Shown: positions 1 to 7,790 of the stretch, in pieces
Position numbering within the stretch: position 1 is the first letter of the stretch
Layout of the letters: every line of letters starts with the position of its first letter
Translations under genes and position numbers: made by a program
Assembly: GCF_000719095.1 (NCBI RefSeq)
Contig: NZ_JOEH01000046.1
Coordinates: 1-55,362, forward strand
Reading direction: 5' to 3'
From: Streptacidiphilus jeojiense
GTDB lineage: Bacteria; Actinomycetota; Actinomycetes; Streptomycetales; Streptomycetaceae
DNA length: 55,362 bases
The notes under the pieces: generated by a model
Databases searched by the model: none
What the model was told of the DNA's origin: nothing
What the model saw: the letters and a program-made list of their open reading frames with translations, nothing else

Positions 1-63
1 AGTACCGCCCGCACCTGATCGACGCCTGCCTCGCCGAGACCGGACTGATCATCGAACCCTGGT
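1..63 (+). CDS. C-terminal tail of an unidentified protein (partial)
   Basis: The window opens inside a reading frame that ends with a TGA at 61-63. The last 20 residues are YRPHLIDACLAETGLIIEPW. Codon use is typical of this genome. The family cannot be told from so short a piece. A decayed second copy of the same tail lies at 325-381, which shows that this end of the gene has been duplicated. The rest of the gene lies to the left of the window. Confidence 0.55.
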
Positions 64-413
64 GACCGCCACGAAGGCCATCACGCTTTCAACCTCAGTG
101 AGTGTGGCGAGCGTGATCTTAGCTGGGTGCTGCCGGCGTTCGTACTCGTGGGGAGGTCGCCACGGCCGTCATCGCCCTGGCTTAGGACCACCGCGTCGAG
201 CGGCTCGTGCACCCGGTTGAGCAGCTGGAGGAGCCCACAGCGAGGGCCGAGGTCGAGCACCGCGCCGAGGCGGCCCGCCAGTTCCGGGTACTCCGCTTCA
301 TGAAGCGCAAGCTCAGGAAAATCCAGTACCGCGCACTTGGTCGATGTCTGCCTCGCCGAAACCGGACTGGTCATCGAACCTGCTCTCTTCGTGCGATGTC
401 GGTGACCGTGGGC
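64..413 (+). pseudogene. Gene-poor stretch with a decayed copy of the preceding gene tail
   Basis: No intact gene is visible. Positions 325-381 repeat the tail at 2-60 almost base for base, with scattered substitutions and a 2-bp deletion just after AGTACCG. The deletion breaks the frame. If it is repaired the copy reads YR-HLVDVCLAETGLVIEP. Upstream, 240-324 reads as an Arg/Glu-rich, protein-like segment in the frame that enters this copy (AEVEHRAEAARQFRVLRF and on), which is probably more of the same broken gene. The short open frames across this region on both strands do not look like functional proteins. Confidence 0.45.
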
Positions 414-893
414 CTAATCGCCCGAAGTATCCTCGCCGGGGTCGATGGCTCGCAGAATGCGCCGGCCGATTTCACGCAACTGTCGCTGCTGAGCTCTGGT
501 CAGCGGGTCGAAGACCAGGCGGCGGACCTCGTCCACGTGCCCGGGTCTGTAGGCCTGGACTTCGGCACTGCCCTCGTCGGTCAGGATCGCGAGGGTATGG
601 CGTCCGGCGGGGTCCGGGGCGCGGCGCAGCCAGCCGCGCTTCTCCAGGCGAGTTACCACGTTGGATAGCCGGGAGAGGCTGCTGGCGGTGAACTGCGCCA
701 GCTCGCTCATCCTCATGGCGCGTTCGGGCGCGTAGTCCAGCGTGTACAGCACGAGGTACTCGAAGTGGGTGATCCCGGCGTCTCGCTGCATCTGAGTGTC
801 CAGGGCGGCGGGTAGGCGCAGCATCACATGTGCGAGGGTCACCCAGGTCTGCTGCTCCTCGGCGTCCAGCCAGCGCGGCTGTGAATCGTTCAT
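414..893 (-). CDS. MarR family transcriptional regulator
   Basis: A protein of about 159 residues with a MarR winged helix: a dimerisation helix at about 15-45, a recognition region around MRMSELAQFTASSLSRLS, and a wing with RLEKRGWLRR and an Asp-rich turn. I take ATG 891-893 (MNDSQ...) as the start. A TTG at 909-911 would add six residues but would put the 907-918 operator inside the gene. It is divergent from the HbpS-like gene, and two palindromes of the form TTCAAGCKTGAA lie between them, so it probably represses itself and that neighbour. It is clearly paralogous to the MarR at 42165-42638: the fold and motif spacing are the same, with RDAGI/L, EYLVL/EYYVM and HVDEVRRLVFD/HVEEVRGLVFD. 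Confidence 0.9.
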   Translation of the reverse strand: MNDSQPRWLDAEEQQTWVTLAHVMLRLPAALDTQMQRDAGITHFEYLVLYTLDYAPERAMRMSELAQFTASSLSRLSNVVTRLEKRGWLRRAPDPAGRHTLAILTDEGSAEVQAYRPGHVDEVRRLVFDPLTRAQQRQLREIGRRILRAIDPGEDTSGD

Positions 894-906
894 ACCCCGA
901 GTGTAC

Positions 907-985
907 TTCAAGCGTGAACCTTGTCACGCCACGGAAAGGGTTGCTGATTCAAGTGATCGGCACTAACCTCATGTTCAAGCTTGAA
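907..985. promoter_or_regulatory. Two palindromic MarR-type operators
   Basis: TTCAAGCTTGAA at 974-985 is a perfect 12-bp palindrome. TTCAAGCGTGAA at 907-918 differs from it by one base, and a lone TTCAAG half-site occurs at 948-953. The first element lies 13 bp upstream of the MarR ATG. Palindromes of this size built from TTGAA/TTCAA half-sites are typical of MarR binding sites. Assigning them to the adjacent regulator is inference. Confidence 0.55.
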
Positions 986-1121
986 GCTCGCAGAGGCGGG
1001 TGAGCCTGGCATGAGCTGCCGAAAGGCAGCGAGCACCGTCCGTCCCACCGGGCAGGGCGCGCCGTGAGGCCGTCTCGCGCCGGCTTGATCCGGCACCACA
1101 CGGAGACCAAGGAGATCTGAG

Positions 1122-1679
1122 ATGACGCAGGAACCGTCAGAGCAAGCCGACGAGAGCCAGGGACCCATGACCAGGCGGCGCGTGATGGCCGCGGGCGGGG
1201 TGCTGGCCGGCGGGCTGGCAGCTACCGGACTGCTGGCCAATACCGCTGTGGCCGCCGCCGGCGCCACAGCCCCGGTGACCACCAAGACGATCAGCCTCGA
1301 CCAGGCGCACCGCATCGTCCAGGCTGCGATCCAGTACACCAAAGAGCATTCCCTTCCTCCGATGTACGTCCTGGTCGTCGACGGCGTCGGTCAGCCCACA
1401 GCCTCGGCGCGGATGGACGGCAATGCCCTCGCGTCCCTCGACCTGGTTCCCGCCAAGGCGTATACCGCCTGCAGGTTCGGCACCGCTACCGCGGACCTGG
1501 CCGCCGGCGTCAAGGACCCTGGACAGATCGCCGCGCTCACCGCCGGCGGAATGAGCCTGCTGCCCGGCGGACGGCCGATCGTCCAGGATGGCGTGGTCAT
1601 CGGCGCCATCGGCGCCGGTGGATCCATCAACCCGGCCGTGGACGACCAGGTCGCCATCGCCGCCCTCAAGGCACTGTGA
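1122..1679 (+). CDS. Tat-exported HbpS/GlcG family haem-binding-like protein
   Basis: 185 residues. The N-terminus carries a twin-arginine signal (TRRRVMAAG near residues 17-25, then a hydrophobic Ala/Gly/Leu stretch and an AVAAA cleavage region), so the protein is probably exported folded. The mature part (about 55-185) has the GlcG/HbpS fold: ISLDQAHRIVQAAI, a central DGNALASLDLVPAKAYTA block and the C-terminal VIGAIGAGGS strand-turn. HbpS proteins bind haem or corrinoids and act in redox sensing outside the cell. An AAGGAG ribosome site lies about 9 bp before the ATG. Divergent from the MarR gene, whose palindromes lie in its upstream region. Confidence 0.85.
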   Translation: MTQEPSEQADESQGPMTRRRVMAAGGVLAGGLAATGLLANTAVAAAGATAPVTTKTISLDQAHRIVQAAIQYTKEHSLPPMYVLVVDGVGQPTASARMDGNALASLDLVPAKAYTACRFGTATADLAAGVKDPGQIAALTAGGMSLLPGGRPIVQDGVVIGAIGAGGSINPAVDDQVAIAALKAL

Positions 1680-1892
1680 GGACACATGTCACCGGCGCCG
1701 CGACCGCCGCAAGCCGCGGCACTGTTCACCGACGACGGCGCGTAAAGAGGCAACGGGCGAGTCTTCGATCGCTTTACCCGCCGGCCTGGATCAGGAGTGC
1801 TGAATGGTGGAGTGGCCCATGCCAAGAGGTGAACTGGGCGGCTTCCGTTCTGATCGTTGGCTGATGTGCGTCGTGGCTGGGAGGTGACGGTT

Positions 1893-1919
1893 CGCAGGTT
1901 CAAGTCCCGTCGCCCCGAC
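1893..1919 (+). other. tRNA 3'-end-like fragment (possible attachment-site remnant)
   Basis: The stretch contains GCAGG-TTCAAGT-CCCGT, which matches a T-arm (TTCAA loop), followed by CGCCCCG and A as an acceptor 3' strand. No complementary 5' acceptor strand, D-arm or anticodon arm is found in the 80 bp upstream, so it is not a complete tRNA gene. A 15-bp terminator hairpin follows 27 bp later, as after real tRNA genes. Such 3' fragments are typically left where an integrative element has inserted into a tRNA gene. Which tRNA it comes from is unresolved. Confidence 0.4.
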
Positions 1920-1945
1920 TGGGAGGTAGCTCCAAGTCGCAGCTC

Positions 1946-1979
1946 AGGGCCCTGTTTCACGAAAGTGGAGCGGGGCCCT
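1946..1979 (+). terminator. Strong hairpin with GAAA tetraloop
   Basis: AGGGCCC (1946-1952) pairs with GGGCCCT (1973-1979). The stem continues inward, with a few G-T wobbles, through TTTCAC and GTGGAG to a GAAA loop at 61-64 of the line, about 15 pairs in all. It follows the tRNA-like remnant and may be the original tRNA terminator. It could also end transcripts from the HbpS side. Confidence 0.55.
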
Positions 1980-2013
1980 CGCCTGTTCCCTGGCCTGCCT
2001 CTCAGCCGCAGGG

Positions 2014-3558
2014 CTAGGCCCGCGGGCGCTTCAGCACCCGGCCCAGGCGCAGGCCCGTCAGTTCGCCGTCGCGAATGGCGAGTCGGCCGTTGACGGCGAC
2101 GTGCCGCACGCCCGTCGCATAGGACAGCGGCTCGGTGTAGGTGGCCGTGTCCGCGACCGTATCGGGGTCGAAGACGACCAGGTCGGCGATGTTGCCCTGG
2201 GCGATCACGCCTCGGTCGCCCATGCCTGCGCGGGTGGCTGGCAGTTGGGTCATCTTCCGGACCGTCTCGGCCAGGTCCAGCAGTCCTCGCTCGCGGCTGT
2301 CCGTCAGGGCTCGGGCGAAGGCCCCGAAGTTGCGCGGGTGGTGCTGGCCACCGAGGTTGACGTCCAGTGCCCAGCCGTCGCTGACCACCGCGCTGGTCGG
2401 ATGGAGCAGTACGGCGTCCACGTCCTCCTGGGCCATCGCATGGTCGATGATCAGGATGTTGGCCTGGTGCTCGGCCAGCAGGTCGAGGACTGTCTCTGCG
2501 GCGTCGAGGCCCTCAGCGTCGGCGATCTGCTGGACGCTCTTGCCCACCCATGTGCTGTACCGGCCTTCCGGCAGGGTGGCAATGACGATGCCTTCGGGAA
2601 GAAATGTGCCCCCGGTGCGGGAGCGCAGCTCGTCCGCGATGGCCTGCCGCGTCTCGGGTTCGGCCAGTCTGCGCAGCAGGGCCTGCTGGCCCCCGTCCAT
2701 GGCCCAGTCCGGCATGCGTGAGGTGAGCACAGTCGAAGCCGCGGTATAGAGGTAGACGTCGCAGGCGACGTCCAGGCCCTCGGCGCGGGCGTCGTCGATG
2801 ATCCGCAACGCTTCGGTGACCTTGCCGTAGTTAGCTTGGCCCATCGCCTTGAGGTGCGAGATCTGCAGGCTTACTCCGCTGGCGCGGGCCGTCGAGATCG
2901 CCTCCTGAACCGCCTCGATCAGCTGATCCCCTTCATCGCGCATGTGGGTGCTGTAGAACAGGCCGGCCGCGTGCGCCTCGCTGGCCAGAGCGGTGATCTC
3001 GGCGGCATCGGCGAAGGATCCCGGGGCGTAGATCAGCCCGGTGGAGAAGCCGAAGACGCCCTGCTCTGCGGCCTCGGACAGCAGGGCGCGCATCCGCGCG
3101 ACCTCCTCGTCGGTGGCCGGGCGGCGGTCGTCGCCGATCGCGCTCTGGCGCAGCGCGATGTGTCCGACCTGCGCGGCGATGTTGACGGCGGGTTCGCAGG
3201 CCTGGATGCCCTCGGCGTAGGTGGTGAAGTCTCGCCAGAACGGTGACGGGAAGGGCGAGGTCCCGCAGTTTCCCGTGACGAGCGTGGTGACGCCCTGGCG
3301 TAGGCAGCCTTCGGCCGCTGGGGTGATGTTGACGGTCAGGTCGCCGTGTGAGTGGAGGTCGATGAAGCCGGGTGCGACGGCCAGGCCCTCGCAGTCCAGC
3401 ACCTCGGTGGCTTCGGCACAGGTGCTCACTTCGGTGTCGTCGGCTGGGATGACCGCGACGATGCGGTCGTCCCGTACGCCGATGTCGGCGCGCCGCCCGG
3501 GGGCGCCGGTGCCGTCGTAGACGGTGCCGCCGCGAAGCAGAAGGTCGAATACAGGCAC
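2014..3558 (-). CDS. N-acyl-D-amino-acid deacylase (D-aminoacylase family)
   Basis: 514 residues, the usual length for this amidohydrolase subgroup. The first metal pair is H69-x-H71 in DLHSHGD. The bridging Cys98 lies in TGNCGTSPFP, which is diagnostic of D-aminoacylases. Later come THMRDEGD, the ISHLKAMG ligand segment and the catalytic Asp in VVSDGWA. Family members hydrolyse N-acyl-D-amino acids to D-amino acid and acid in the cytoplasm. The start is GTG at 3556-3558, preceded by GAGAGGGAC. It lies 92 bp downstream of the PLP enzyme gene on the same strand, so the two probably form one transcript. A proposal consistent with the neighbours is that it works with NSAR, GNAT and DadA homologues on D-amino-acid derivatives. 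Confidence 0.9.
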   Translation of the reverse strand: MPVFDLLLRGGTVYDGTGAPGRRADIGVRDDRIVAVIPADDTEVSTCAEATEVLDCEGLAVAPGFIDLHSHGDLTVNITPAAEGCLRQGVTTLVTGNCGTSPFPSPFWRDFTTYAEGIQACEPAVNIAAQVGHIALRQSAIGDDRRPATDEEVARMRALLSEAAEQGVFGFSTGLIYAPGSFADAAEITALASEAHAAGLFYSTHMRDEGDQLIEAVQEAISTARASGVSLQISHLKAMGQANYGKVTEALRIIDDARAEGLDVACDVYLYTAASTVLTSRMPDWAMDGGQQALLRRLAEPETRQAIADELRSRTGGTFLPEGIVIATLPEGRYSTWVGKSVQQIADAEGLDAAETVLDLLAEHQANILIIDHAMAQEDVDAVLLHPTSAVVSDGWALDVNLGGQHHPRNFGAFARALTDSRERGLLDLAETVRKMTQLPATRAGMGDRGVIAQGNIADLVVFDPDTVADTATYTEPLSYATGVRHVAVNGRLAIRDGELTGLRLGRVLKRPRA

Positions 3559-3650
3559 GGAATGTCCCTCTCAGTGGTGGGTGTCTGCTGTCCGTGTGCT
3601 CGGTTGTGTGCGCGAACCGCAGGGGGTGCCGGGGACTTGTGTTGCCCCTG

Positions 3651-5081
3651 TCAAAGGACGTTGTGCGTTCCCTGGTCCTTGACGCGGTCGCCGTCGAGCA
3701 GCCCTGTCAGCGCGTCGCGCTGGCAGGCGCCGCTCTCGGCGAGGATCTCCTGGATGCTCTGCTCTGCGCGCACGACGGCGAACCGCACCTGGCCCCCGCC
3801 GCCCTGGGTGCCTGGGCCATGGTGCCTGTCCTGCGCGCCATTCGCGTCCGTACGGGTGGTGAAGGCGTAGATGGCCGGCCTGGCCAGACTGTTGTAGGCC
3901 CAGTGGGACGAGTAGTAGTAGCCGCCGGTGTCGTGAAGCACCACCAGGTCGCCCGCGGACAACCGCGGCAGCACCCGCTCGCGCGCCACCAGGTCGCCGG
4001 CAAAGCAGCACGGCCCGGCCACGTCCTGCACGACGGGCTCGCCCTGGTGTGGGGCCCCCGCCGCGTCGTACGCGCTGACCCGCAGCGGCCATGCCTGGGG
4101 CATCAGCACCGTGCGGGTGGCCACCTGCGCTCCGGCGTGCGTCAGCGCGATCCGCCTGCCGCCGGCCTCCTTGGTGTACTCCACCTGCGCGGCAATGAAT
4201 CCGGCCTTGGCCACCAGCGAGCGGCCGAACTCCGTCACCAGCTCGTAGCGGCCGCTGAAGAGCCCCGGCACGCGGGTGCGCAGCAGGTCGGCATACTCTC
4301 GGAAGGCTGGTCGGCGCTGGTCGTCCTGGAAGTTGACCGGCAGTCCGCCGCCGATGTCGATGGCGCGCACCTGCTGGTGCCCGGCGCGGTTGTTGACCTC
4401 CTCGGCGAACTCGTACGCGGCCCGGACCCCCGTGGCCATCAGCTCGAGCGAGCAGCCCTGCGAACCAACGTGCACATGGACGCGGCTCAGCTGCGGGAAG
4501 TCGAGAACGGCGTCAACAGCGCGTTCGCGGTCGCCCGGATCGCCGATCGGCGTGCCGAACTTCGAGGAGGCGCCGGCAGTACTCATCGCCTCGATCACCC
4601 CGGTACCGACCTGCGGGTTGAGCCGGATTCCCAGTGCGGAGGAGGTCTCGTGGTCGGCCAGCAGCTCCTTGATCCGCTCCAGTTCGTCGAGATTGTCGGC
4701 GTTGACGCCCGCGCCCAGCTTCAGCGCGTACGCGAGTTCGGCGCGGGTCTTGGCGGGCGAGTCCAGTACGACGCGGTCGGCAGCGGCGCCGGCCGCAAGT
4801 GCGAGCGCCAGCTCGCCGGGGCTCGCCGCCTCCCATCCCATCCCTGCGCTCCCGAGCAAGCGCAGGACGGGGACCAGTGGCGCAGCCTTCACTGCGAAGG
4901 TGTGCAGCGTCGCGACGCCGTCGAAGGCCTCGTGCAGGTCACCAACGGCTTCGAGCACGGCATCGGCGTCGAGGAACCCGGCGACGGGGTGCTCGGGGCC
5001 CACCAGCCCGGCGGCCGCTGCCGCGCGCACCGCGCGGTCGAGGCTCGTCTCCGGTGCCTCCCGTTGTGCCCGCTCATCCAT
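3651..5081 (-). CDS. PLP-dependent fold-type III decarboxylase/racemase-like enzyme (LysA family)
   Basis: 476 residues. The N-terminal half is the alanine-racemase-like TIM barrel, with the Schiff-base lysine K65 in HTFAVKA, the GVNADNLDEL and HVHVGSQG segments, and the phosphate-binding IDIGGG. The C-terminal beta domain has GPCCFAGDL and HDTGGYYYSS. Diaminopimelate decarboxylases have Cys-Glu in the segment where this protein reads CCFAGD. The Glu that contacts the substrate's distal amino-acid centre is absent, so lysine synthesis is unlikely and the substrate is unknown. The start is supported by GGAAGGA upstream of ATG 5081. It is cotranscribed with the deacylase and divergent from the Lrp gene, its probable regulator. 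Confidence 0.85.
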   Translation of the reverse strand: MDERAQREAPETSLDRAVRAAAAAGLVGPEHPVAGFLDADAVLEAVGDLHEAFDGVATLHTFAVKAAPLVPVLRLLGSAGMGWEAASPGELALALAAGAAADRVVLDSPAKTRAELAYALKLGAGVNADNLDELERIKELLADHETSSALGIRLNPQVGTGVIEAMSTAGASSKFGTPIGDPGDRERAVDAVLDFPQLSRVHVHVGSQGCSLELMATGVRAAYEFAEEVNNRAGHQQVRAIDIGGGLPVNFQDDQRRPAFREYADLLRTRVPGLFSGRYELVTEFGRSLVAKAGFIAAQVEYTKEAGGRRIALTHAGAQVATRTVLMPQAWPLRVSAYDAAGAPHQGEPVVQDVAGPCCFAGDLVARERVLPRLSAGDLVVLHDTGGYYYSSHWAYNSLARPAIYAFTTRTDANGAQDRHHGPGTQGGGGQVRFAVVRAEQSIQEILAESGACQRDALTGLLDGDRVKDQGTHNVL

Positions 5082-5224
5082 GACGAGGTCCTTCCGGTGG
5101 CGTCGTGCAGTTCACCGCTAGCATTGGATCAACGGCAGCTACCTCAACCAGGATGCAGGAAACCGTCGTGTCAGCGGATCAAGGTTGCAATGGTGATCGA
5201 TGATCATGGACCCAGGTGTTCTGA

Positions 5225-6328
5225 ATGCAGGAATCCTTCAGCGCAGTCGACGAGGTCGATCTTGCATTGATCAACGCGCTGCAAGTCACCCCGCGGGCGT
5301 CCTGGGCCCAGTTGGGCAAGGCGCTGGCCATCGATCCCGCCACCGCGGCCCGCCGTTGGGAGCGGCTGCGCGAGGTCGGGCTCGCGTGGGTGACCTGCGT
5401 GCTCGGTCCTGCGCTGCACACCTACTTCTGCATGGCCTACGCCGAGGTGGCGTGCGAGCCCGCTCGTCTGGACGCGGCCGGCGACTTCCTGGCCCGGCAC
5501 GGCTCCGTGCGCTACGTCTACCACCTGACCGGAAGCCACCAGTTGCTGGTGGCTTCCTCGCACCGCACTCCGGCGGAGGTCTCCGGCCATCTCGCCCAGG
5601 TCCTCGCCGCTGCCCCCGGTGTGCGCTCCTACCGCGCAGAGCTGCGCACCGTCGGCTTCGGCGAGTCCAGCCGCTGGCGGTTGCGCAGTCTGGACGCGGC
5701 GCAGCGCGGGTTGCTCGCGGGCGGCGCGGTCGACAGGCGCGGCGGCGGCTCCGCGGGGCAGTCGCCGCCAGCGCTGGGTTCGGAGGGTGCCTACCAGGAG
5801 CTTTACCAGCTGTTGCAGGAGGACGGTCGCATGCCGTTCGCTCAGCTGGCCCGGCGCTCCGGGGTGAGCGAGCCCACCGTCCGTCGTCGGGTCAAGTTGC
5901 TGCTCGATCAGCGCCTGCTGCGGCTGCGCTGTGAGGTCGCCCAGTCGGTGACCGGCTGGCCGGTCACCGCAGTGCTGTGGGCGACGGTGCCCCCGGAGCA
6001 GCTGGACGTTGCCGGGCGTGCGCTGACCGTGCTGCCTGATGTGCGGGTTTGCTGTGCGTTGACGGGGCCTCGCAATCTGATGCTGGTGGTGTGGCTGCGC
6101 ACGCTGGACGAACTGCCTGCGCTGGAAGCGCGCATAGCCCGTCAGCACGGTGTGGTGGTGGTCGACCGGGCCGTGTGCCTGCGCACGGTCAAGCAGATGG
6201 ACCGGCTACTGGATGCCGACGGGCGTGCCGTGGGCTTCGCCCCAGCCCTTCTTGCTCCAGCGGCCGCACAGCAGGGGGCGGAACAGGAAATGGGGGACAC
6301 CGGCCTGAGCCCGGCGGATCCGGCGTGA
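5225..6328 (+). CDS. Double-domain Lrp/AsnC family regulator
   Basis: 367 residues, about twice the length of a normal Lrp. Two Lrp units lie in tandem. The first helix-turn-helix is at about 8-45 (VDLALINALQVTPRASWAQL, then IDPATAARRWERL), followed by a RAM-like domain with LTGSHQLLVAS. The second helix-turn-helix is near 197-240 (MPFAQLARRSGVSEPTVRRR), followed by another RAM-like domain ending at about 330. Such duplicated Lrp proteins occur in actinomycetes and usually sense amino acids. It is divergent from the PLP enzyme gene. The 143-bp gap contains two GGATCAA repeats and TGATCGATGATC, which could be its sites (inference). Confidence 0.88.
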   Translation: MQESFSAVDEVDLALINALQVTPRASWAQLGKALAIDPATAARRWERLREVGLAWVTCVLGPALHTYFCMAYAEVACEPARLDAAGDFLARHGSVRYVYHLTGSHQLLVASSHRTPAEVSGHLAQVLAAAPGVRSYRAELRTVGFGESSRWRLRSLDAAQRGLLAGGAVDRRGGGSAGQSPPALGSEGAYQELYQLLQEDGRMPFAQLARRSGVSEPTVRRRVKLLLDQRLLRLRCEVAQSVTGWPVTAVLWATVPPEQLDVAGRALTVLPDVRVCCALTGPRNLMLVVWLRTLDELPALEARIARQHGVVVVDRAVCLRTVKQMDRLLDADGRAVGFAPALLAPAAAQQGAEQEMGDTGLSPADPA

Positions 6329-6401
6329 ACCACCGGCGTGCCCCACGCACATCGGCTCGGCATCGGTCACCTACCGCCCCGGGAACTCTTCGCCCGGACT
6401 T

Positions 6402-7472
6402 TCAGCGGCTCGGCCGGACGAGCTGCGCGACCATGTCCTCCATGGACTGCTGGGCGGGCCGGTAGCGCACGCCGAGGACCAGGCGGCTCTTGGTCGTGTC
6501 GCCGCGGAACGGGAAGCCGATGTTGCTCCGCAGGTAGGAGCGGTCCAAGCCCGCAGCCGGTGCGATCGCGACTGCGAGGGGCTTCGGGAGCGCCCGGCGC
6601 GGCAACGGGTACCGGGATCCGTAGGAGGGCATGAGGCGGCGGCCGAGGTCGACGATGTCGGTGGATTCCGCGACGAGGAGGTGGCGGCCCTGGGCCTCGG
6701 TCAGGAACGCGGCAGCCAGGTGCGCGTAGGCGACCTCGCGCACGTCGACGACCGTCAGGGTCACGCGGGGGGCGGCGAACCGCGCCCGGCCGTCGACCAT
6801 CTGACGGGCGATGTTGAAACTCTCGCTGGTCGGGTCGGGGTTCAGCGCGGGGCCGATGACCAGGCCGGGGTTGACGGTGACCAGGCGCCAGCGGTCCTGG
6901 GCCCCGGCGATGCGCCATGCCTCCTGCTCCGCACAGGTCTTGGAGTAGCTGTAGGGTTCACGGGCCAGTGACGACGTCGTGTTCCAGCTCTCCTCGGTCA
7001 CGATCTGGCCAGGGAGTCCGAGGATGTCCGCAGCGTCGCCGAGCATGGCGGCGACCGAGCTGGTGAGGACGACGCGCTCGACGCTCTCCACCTGGTTCGC
7101 CGCTTCCAGCACGTTGTGCGTGCCGCGGACGGCCGGGTCGACGAGGTCGCGCTGCGGGTCCTCCACCGAGCGGACGAACGGTGATGCGGTGTGGAGGACG
7201 ATCCGACAGCCCTGCATGGCTTCCTTGTACGAGCCGTCGCGCAGCAGATCGGATTCGAAAAGCCGGAGCTTGCCGGGAGAAGCCGCGGCCGCGTCGAGCA
7301 GATGCTGGACCTTAGCGGCGTTGCGTGGGTCGCGGACGGCGGCATGGACGGTGACCCCGGCGTCGAGCAGGCTCTTGACGATCCAGCTGGCGACGTAGCC
7401 AGTAGCACCGGTGACCAGCACCGGGGCTCCTGCGGCGATGGGCAGGTTTCCGAGTTCGATCCGAGTGTCCAT
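6402..7472 (-). CDS. Extended SDR / dihydroflavonol-reductase-like oxidoreductase
   Basis: 356 residues from ATG 7472, which has an AAAAGAAG ribosome site. The NADP-binding glycine motif VTGATGYVASWIVKSLL lies near residues 20-36. The catalytic Tyr-x-x-x-Lys is in EPYSYSKTCAE, and the NPGLVIGPAL segment is typical of the dihydroflavonol/cinnamoyl-CoA-reductase-like aldehyde reductases. It would reduce a carbonyl substrate with NADPH in the cytoplasm. The substrate is unknown. Its promoter region carries the GTGTAATGCCTTAC element shared with the dipeptidase genes and the ketimine-reductase operon, which ties it to the GntR regulon proposed here despite its general family. Confidence 0.87.
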   Translation of the reverse strand: MDTRIELGNLPIAAGAPVLVTGATGYVASWIVKSLLDAGVTVHAAVRDPRNAAKVQHLLDAAAASPGKLRLFESDLLRDGSYKEAMQGCRIVLHTASPFVRSVEDPQRDLVDPAVRGTHNVLEAANQVESVERVVLTSSVAAMLGDAADILGLPGQIVTEESWNTTSSLAREPYSYSKTCAEQEAWRIAGAQDRWRLVTVNPGLVIGPALNPDPTSESFNIARQMVDGRARFAAPRVTLTVVDVREVAYAHLAAAFLTEAQGRHLLVAESTDIVDLGRRLMPSYGSRYPLPRRALPKPLAVAIAPAAGLDRSYLRSNIGFPFRGDTTKSRLVLGVRYRPAQQSMEDMVAQLVRPSR

Positions 7473-7790
7473 GTGCTGCTTCTTTTCACTCTTGCGATGG
7501 ATTGAGACTGTCTTCAAGGTCGGGTTCGGAAGAGGATTGAGCCGATGACGACGGCGGCTCAGCTGGGCTTGCGGAGCCATCGGCGACCCAGGCCCGATGC
7601 CACCTGAGGCGTATGCGGCGCGGGGCCGGCGGACCGCCGTGACGTGCCCGAAGCTCATCCATTCCAGAAGTGAGGTGTAATGCCTTACCGTGAAGGATTC
7701 GCTGATTCCAGCCCACTTGTCAAATGAACGTTCTTCCACTCACCTGCACCGTCACGCGCCTCCGGTCCAGGGCGAATGAGGAGAACGTCA
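7473..7790 (-). promoter_or_regulatory. Promoter region of the SDR gene; no other gene seen
   Basis: On the minus strand a TTGACA (7718-7723) and an AATCCT (7694-7699) are 18 bp apart. The shared element GTGTAATGCCTTAC (plus-strand reading) follows at 7675-7688, close to the expected transcription start. This gives a 5' leader of about 200 nt before ATG 7472. The remaining bases up to the stop of the alcohol dehydrogenase show no gene. Confidence 0.6.
7675..7688 (-). promoter_or_regulatory. Shared GntR-type operator, site A
   Basis: GTGTAATGCCTTAC is identical to the element in front of the second dipeptidase gene (20481-20494), and the flanking promoter bases are also alike. It lies just downstream of the -10, the classical place for a repressor site. 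Assignment to the GntR protein at 21016-21708 is inference. Confidence 0.6.

Larger units (their letters stand above)
1680..2013. other. Intergenic stretch with gene-end hairpin and tRNA-like remnant
   Basis: No protein gene is seen. At 1737-1782 an imperfect inverted repeat (GGCG-C-GTAAAG against CTTTAC-C-CGCC) may end the HbpS transcript. At 1893-1919 lies a tRNA 3'-end-like sequence, followed at 1946-1979 by a strong hairpin. Both are listed separately. Confidence 0.4.

Noticed and set aside
1840..1920. Complete tRNA gene
   Set aside because: Only the T-arm and acceptor 3' strand are present; there is no matching 5' acceptor strand, D-arm or anticodon stem.
3594..5270. Long plus-strand open frame (558 codons) opposite the PLP enzyme gene
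   Set aside because: It is rich in Arg, Gly, Val and His without domain motifs and is the mirror of a clear minus-strand gene in GC-rich DNA.
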